Source of the DNA: Glomus cerebriforme
Taxonomy: Eukaryota; Glomeromycota; Glomeromycetes; Glomerales; Glomeraceae
Length of the DNA stretch: 12,402 nucleotides
NCBI GenBank assembly: GCA_003550305.1
Contig: QKYT01000276.1
Coordinates: 1 to 12,402 of the forward strand
Reading direction: 5' to 3'
Positions 8,136 to 12,402 of this stretch are shown in pieces. The position numbers and the translations under genes were made by a program. Position 1 is the first letter of the stretch. Every line of letters starts with the position of its first letter. The notes under the pieces were generated by a model. It did not search any database. It was not told where the DNA came from and worked only from the letters and a program-made list of their open reading frames with translations.

Positions 8136-8339
8136 CTTTTAAATTTACTATGAAATTTACGAAATTTGTTCAATATTTATTCGCCATTGTTTTAATTAAT
8201 TTTTTTTAAGATTAACAAAAATAAGAAAAAAAATCGGATTAATCCAATTTTAAAAATGATATATTAAGTAAAATCGACAAAATAGCATAAAGAGAATTGT
8301 ATTTATTAAAGGAATGAAATAGATAGCAAGATAAATCAA

Positions 8340-8411
8340 TTCTTTTTTTTTTCTTTATCGTTCTCGTTCACATTAATTTTTTTAAAATTTTTTTAATAAT
8401 AAAAAAAAAAG
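8340..8411 (+). promoter_or_regulatory. T-tract / A-tract leader before the HExxH gene
   Basis: A T-run at ~8343-8353, a TTTTTTTAAAATTTTTTTAATAAT-type stretch and an A-run end directly at the ATG. Such poly(dT)/poly(dA) tracts disfavour nucleosomes in fungi. The same layout precedes the endopolyphosphatase gene. A promoter role is inferred. Confidence 0.35.
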
Positions 8412-9146
8412 ATGAAAAAGTCATTATTGATTCTTCTGGTCTTTCTCTATACTAGTATCGAATTAATTCTTGTAAATGCAACATGTTGGGACTATCCAAA
8501 TCCATTTAGACCATTAGAGAAAGTACCTTCGTTAGTATGTGGTTTACAAACAAAAAAAGGACGTGATAATCGAGTTAAGGTATTAACACCAAATGATGTA
8601 TTTCAATTTAAATTCACTTGTGATGTTCAAGATCGAATTTTATGTAATAAAGCAGAAAAGGAATTTAAATCAGCAGGAGTACTAATAGCAAAATTAATAA
8701 ATTTTAACACTTCAATAAGAGTCAATGTTACATTTGGTAATTTTTGTAAAGATTTTAGAACATGCGATGACAATATTATTGGGAAAGCAATTACAGCGAG
8801 AACAATTCCTTTACAAGATGATGAAAATGTAGTTAGACAATATCCGCAAGCATTAGCAAAACAATTTTATTTAGATCCCGAACCTCAATGGGGAGATTAT
8901 GATATCAACGCTTATTTTAATTTACATTTTGATAATCCAGATTTTAAATCTACCGTTTTGCATGAACTAATTCATGGTCTTGAAATTTCTTCAGGTTGGG
9001 AGAATTATTTCTCTGATCAGCCTGTTGCCTCTAATCCAGGATTTCTTGGCTTAAATTCGAATCAAGTAACATTTACATCTTTAACATCTAGTTTTAATAT
9101 TTTATATGTATTCATAATTGTATTAATAATTTTTAGTTATACTTAA
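8412..9146 (+). CDS. Secreted or GPI-anchored HExxH metallopeptidase-like protein
   Basis: The single-exon frame encodes 244 residues. Residues 1-23 form a signal peptide with likely cleavage after VNA. The mature part has six cysteines (25, 43, 70, 78, 112, 118), which suggests up to three disulfides, and N-glycosylation sequons at N99 (NTS) and N105 (NVT). An HELIHGL motif at 184-190 gives the two His and the Glu of a zinc-peptidase site. The metzincin pattern (HExxHxxGxxH/D) is not met: Glu replaces the Gly and Ser the last ligand. The last ~17 residues are hydrophobic after a Ser/Thr-rich stretch, as in a GPI-anchor signal, although a membrane tail is possible. Secreted HExxHG proteins occur widely in fungi, but I cannot name this family or its substrate. 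The ATG follows an A-tract directly. An AATAAA overlaps the stop codon (9145-9150). Confidence 0.85.
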   Translation: MKKSLLILLVFLYTSIELILVNATCWDYPNPFRPLEKVPSLVCGLQTKKGRDNRVKVLTPNDVFQFKFTCDVQDRILCNKAEKEFKSAGVLIAKLINFNTSIRVNVTFGNFCKDFRTCDDNIIGKAITARTIPLQDDENVVRQYPQALAKQFYLDPEPQWGDYDINAYFNLHFDNPDFKSTVLHELIHGLEISSGWENYFSDQPVASNPGFLGLNSNQVTFTSLTSSFNILYVFIIVLIIFSYT

Positions 9147-10225
9147 TAAATTTTTAATTTGGACTAAAATGACGTTATCATTAATATTTCAATATGTACT
9201 AATTTGGAAATTCGATTAAAAAATTAAAAATTAAATTCGTCATTTGAGTAAATTTAATAATTTCAAACATGTTATAATTAATAATTTTTCCGATCGGCTC
9301 CTATCAACAAGTTTTTGATTATAGTGTATATTTAACCTATTTGGGTCAATTCCGGAATTGAAATAAAAGTTATAGAACTCCTTTTTTTAAGGGGAAGAAT
9401 AATATCCCGTTATAGTAATTAGTTTACGTAAACTTACGTCATGTCCGAAAGTGCGGTGAATTCCAAATCCAGTTAATAGTTACACACTTCTTTTATATTC
9501 TATAAAAATAAATGCTTTCAAAGTATTTTATATATAGATATATATATTTGTGCACGAACGGCCGTTCAATTCCTTGATAGACATTATGAAGAAAATTATT
9601 ACAGATGATCTATGGATCTTTTTTTTTTAAAAAAAAAAAGATTTAAGATTGCTCGATTGCTTTGACGCATTATGATGTATGCCTTTCACAAAAAGCCAAT
9701 CACTTTTTTTTGGCTTCAACAATAAGTAAATCTTCAAATGATAGAAAAATGATTGAACTGATTAAAAGAAGGAAAACGAATGAAGGTTCAATAAGCGAAT
9801 GCATTTGAATTTTGTTGGCTTAGATTTAACAAAATTGACGTATGTATGCCATGTATCTCAAACGCCTAGTATAATAAAGTTTAGGAAATTTGTGTTATCT
9901 AAATTATCGATTTAAGGTTTCTCTTATCAATATAAAAAACGAGGCCTTTTCAATGGTTCCTAAAATGGAAAATACAGATGAGAGTTATCTTCATTTTTTT
10001 TTTAGAATTGTTTTTATTGTTTGTATTTCACGGAGGTCTTCATAGTTATGTCATGCGAATTTCTCGTTTTAATTAAAAATTAAATTGAAATTTGAAAATC
10101 TTCTTGCAAAAAAATTATTTTCTTTTATCCTTTTATATCCCCCCCCCCCCCTTTATTTTACAGTATATATCGTATATATGTACAAATATATACATGAATG
10201 GCCGTAATAGTCATGCATTCTATAT
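9147..10225. other. Intergenic region between the HExxH gene and the endopolyphosphatase gene
   Basis: No tRNA or convincing coding region is visible. It contains a poly-T/poly-A palindrome (about 9616-9642), a GAACGGCCGTTC palindrome (9556-9567) next to a TA-rich run, a similar TA-rich run plus GGCCGT at 10165-10205, and a run of 13 C at 10139-10151. It lies upstream of the 10558 gene and downstream of the 8412 gene. Confidence 0.55.
9422..9441. promoter_or_regulatory. Adjacent bZIP-type sites (TTACGTAA core, TTACGTCA)
   Basis: GTTTACGTAAAC (9422-9433) is a perfect 12-bp palindrome, and TTACGTCA follows directly (9434-9441). Both match known fungal bZIP (ATF/CREB, Yap-like) recognition cores. 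They lie ~280 bp after one gene and ~1.1 kb before another, so any target is unclear. Confidence 0.25.
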
Positions 10226-10417
10226 ATGTTTCTCTTAATAGCGCACATTTTCTGTTTGTTTACTTTAATTGAAAATTGTACAACTTTAAATAGCCGACCA
10301 ATAGAACCTATATGTCATAAAATGTGTAGCTTTTACAAAGAGTTATTTGCAATAGATTTACCAAAACCCGCATTTTTTTCTAATTATAGTATTTTTAATA
10401 GCATTCGGGTATTATGA
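10226..10417 (+). CDS. Candidate 63-residue secreted peptide
   Basis: The frame starts MFLLIAHIFCLFTLIENC, which looks like a signal peptide, followed by a ~45-residue polar-to-mixed tail with two Cys in PICHKMCSF. It ends in a plain stop at 10415-10417. It lies 140 bp before the endopolyphosphatase start on the same strand, so it could instead be an upstream reading frame or 5' leader sequence of that gene. It belongs to no family I recognise. A chance frame is a real possibility at this length and base composition. Confidence 0.28.
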   Translation: MFLLIAHIFCLFTLIENCTTLNSRPIEPICHKMCSFYKELFAIDLPKPAFFSNYSIFNSIRVL

Positions 10418-10499
10418 ATTACGTTCAAATCAAAAAAAAATATATAAATCTTTTAAAATGTCCCTTAAAGCCGTAAAAAACAATTTTAAAACATAACAT

Positions 10500-10557
10500 T
10501 TTTTTTTCTCGATATACATTTTCTTTATTTTTTTTTTTAAAAAAAAAATACAATTAA
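10500..10557 (+). promoter_or_regulatory. T-tract / A-tract leader before the endopolyphosphatase gene
   Basis: T-runs at ~10500-10508 and ~10528-10539 are followed by an A-run and then the ATG at 10558, mirroring the leader of the gene at 8412. No clear TATA box position can be assigned in this AT-rich context. Confidence 0.35.
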
Positions 10558-12392
10558 ATGTTGGTTTCTATTAAAATTTTATATATTTTCATTTTATTTT
10601 TCTTCCTTCTCGCAATATTCAGAAACCCTTTCCTTGGTTTCACAAAAGATTCATCAATAAAAAATGGACCTGAACTTCATGGAAACTTCCTTCATATAAC
10701 AGATTTTCATCCAGATCCTCACTACGTTAATAATGTTACTGCAAGATCAAGATGTCATCATAAACATTTTCAGGCGACAAAAAAACCAGAACATATGTTA
10801 AGAGGTATATCTGGTCCTTGGGGTGCTCCAGCGACTGTTTGTGATTCTCCACTTAACCTTATAGACGCAACTTTTGATTGGTTGGAAAAAAATTGGAAAA
10901 ATAAACTTGATTTTATTATATGGACTGGTGATAACTCCAGGTAAATTTTCTCTCTTCTTTCGTTTCGTGACGTGTGTACATGTCACGTGCCCAATCACGA
11001 TTATTAATTATTAAAGGAATTATATGATTGATTTTAAATTTTTTTTTTTTTTTTTACAGGCACGATAATGATGAAAATATACCACGAACTCCGACTGAAT
11101 TGTTCAAATTGAACAAATTCATAACCGAAAAATTTTTAAAAACATTCTCAAACATGAGAGAACAAGCACCACATTTCATTCCTATTATACCATCCATAGG
11201 AAATAATGATATTTATCCTAATAATATCATTGGTGCAGGACCAAATGAACTTCTTTCAATAATTCATGATATTTGGTCTCCTTTTATTCCTAAAGGACAA
11301 CATAAAACTTTTCTCGATGGAGGATATTATTATAAAGAAGTTATTCCGGGAAAACTTATTGTTGTTTCATTAAATACTTTATATTTTTATAATTCTAACA
11401 CCGCAGTTAATGGATGTAAGGAAGAAGGTCAACCGGGTACAATTGAAATGAAATGGTTGAATGATGTTTTGAAAAAAGCATATAAACTTGGGATGAAAGT
11501 TTACTTAACGGGTCATGTTGCACCGAGAGCTAAACAATATACGAAATCATGTTATAAGCAATATGGTCGATTGTCATTAAAGTATCAAGATATTATATTA
11601 GGACATTATTATGGTCATTCGAATATGGATCATTTCTTTTTTATTACTGCTAATGGTGTAAAAAAAGGACATCCTTTAGATGATGATAATGAAGTTCTAT
11701 CACTGGATGATGATGATTTATATGAAGAAGAAGAAGAAATAGTGGATGATGATGATGATGATGAAACCGTTGAAGATCAAGAAAAACAAATTAACGAAAA
11801 TGAAAACGGCAAGATTGTAACAAAGGTTAAGAATATTAAAAAATATATGAAAAAACTTCTTAACCATTATCGCACATTACCTCCTCTTACTGATGATGTC
11901 GTGAAAGATTATGCTGTTGTACATATTAATCCATCAATAATTCCTACATTCTTTCCTGCTTTGAGAATATTTAAATATAATACAACTGAGGTGACGAATC
12001 GAAATACAAATGCAATATCCGATCTTGATGCACCTTCACGCAAGAATACCTTTTTAACACCTTTAGGCTATACACAATACTTTATAAATCTTACTCATGC
12101 AAATTTATATCCGAACGTTACACCAGAGTTTACGGTCGAATACACAACATGGGATGATTACTTTTTGAAAGATTTAACAATTCCGAGCTGGATACAATTA
12201 GCAAGAAAAATTGTAAATGATGGGCTTACTGGACTCAATAGCGCATTATGGGAAAAAATTCAAGAACATTTATTAGTAGGAACAAGAGATTTGATTAATC
12301 GAAAGAGCCAATCGTCATATCAACAGTGTATATATTCGAAATGTCGTGCCAAAGGGCCAGAAGATTATATAGCTTCGGAACTTTCATTTTAA
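10558..12392 (+). CDS. PPN1: Endopolyphosphatase (vacuolar, metallophosphoesterase fold)
   Basis: Two exons (10558-10940 and 11060-12392) encode ~571 residues. The enzyme cuts inside long polyphosphate chains in the vacuole. Residues ~5-22 form a hydrophobic segment after a very short N-terminus, as in a type II signal anchor. Metallophosphoesterase motifs follow in order: HITDFHPDPHY (D49, H51), WTGDNSRHDND (D125, N126, H129, D130), SIGNND (G175-D178), TGHVAP (279-283) and LGHYYGHSNMDHF (from 308, H310 and H314). An acidic linker of Asp/Glu runs (334-370) separates these from a conserved C-terminal part with VVHINPSIIPTFFP. Sequons lie at N59, N435, N471 and N480. The exon junction splits the Arg128 codon. 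All expected metal-site motifs are present. Length is a little below yeast Ppn1 (674 residues). Arbuscular mycorrhizal fungi store and move phosphate as polyphosphate, so this gene is relevant to symbiosis (inference). Confidence 0.93.
10941..11059 (+). other. 119-nt intron of the endopolyphosphatase gene
   Basis: The donor is GTAAAT after TCCAG, and the acceptor is a run of 16 T followed by ACAG. Splicing joins AG|G (Arg128) and restores WTGDNSRHDND, a motif conserved in this enzyme family, which confirms the junction. Read through, the intron gives a stop immediately after the Arg codon. Confidence 0.92.
10984..10989. promoter_or_regulatory. CACGTG E-box inside the endopolyphosphatase intron
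   Basis: The sequence is GTCACGTGCC. CACGTG is the core site of Pho4-type bHLH factors that control phosphate-starvation genes in fungi. An inverted repeat CGTGAC (10966-10971) / GTCACG (10982-10987) overlaps it. A regulatory role in an intron is speculative. Confidence 0.25.
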
Positions 12393-12402
12393 ATTTTTTT
12401 TT

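Noticed and set aside
9770..9800. tRNA B-box-like GGTTCAATA
   Set aside because: No matching A box, acceptor stem or anticodon arm is visible around it.
10798..10998. 66-residue minus-strand open frame
   Set aside because: It lies antisense to exon 1 and the intron of a well-supported endopolyphosphatase gene.

Overview
The window looks like nuclear DNA of a glomeromycotan (arbuscular mycorrhizal) fungus, most likely a Rhizophagus relative. The basis is very high A+T, short spliceosomal introns with GT...CTAAC...poly-T...AG signals, a FAR1/MULE-type transposase relic of a kind common in those genomes, and a fungal endopolyphosphatase. The species is inferred from recalled family resemblance, not from a search.

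Layout. (1) 1-400: tandem ~127-bp repeats. (2) 429-3146, + strand: a decayed MULE transposase with 15 in-frame stops, two 1-nt deletions and one 65-nt intron. It is split at 1343-1870 by a 528-bp fold-back element flanked by a TTA duplication. (3) 3147-4200: AT-rich spacer with short repeats. (4) 4200-5850: a degenerate ~105-130-bp repeat array related to the first one. (5) 5850-8400: spacer packed with small non-autonomous DNA transposons: a ~51-bp minisatellite; a mariner-like element (6540-7065) that contains a hAT-like element (6595-6904, 8-bp target duplication); and a MULE-like element (7184-7809, 9-bp target duplication) that may carry a spliced reading frame. (6) 8412-9146, + strand: a secreted or GPI-anchored HExxH protein. 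(7) 10558-12392, + strand: endopolyphosphatase in two exons. A possible 63-aa secreted peptide lies at 10226-10417.

The most unusual signal is in the two repeat arrays when read on the minus strand. Most units look like a miniature intron plus a micro-exon: a GTAAGT/GTAAAT-type donor, a 68-99-nt AT-rich spacer, a CTAAC branch-point motif, a T-tract and a TAG/AAG acceptor, then ~23-64 nt before the next donor. This resembles a gene built from, or decaying from, tandem exon-intron units. No first exon with a start codon is visible, and several exon-like segments have stops in every frame, so it may be a relic.

The left two thirds looks like a transposon-rich compartment in which old insertions decay mainly by C-to-T/G-to-A transitions. 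The right third holds the intact genes. Apart from phosphate metabolism (polyphosphate hydrolysis by the vacuolar endopolyphosphatase), the sequence shows no shared pathway among the genes.
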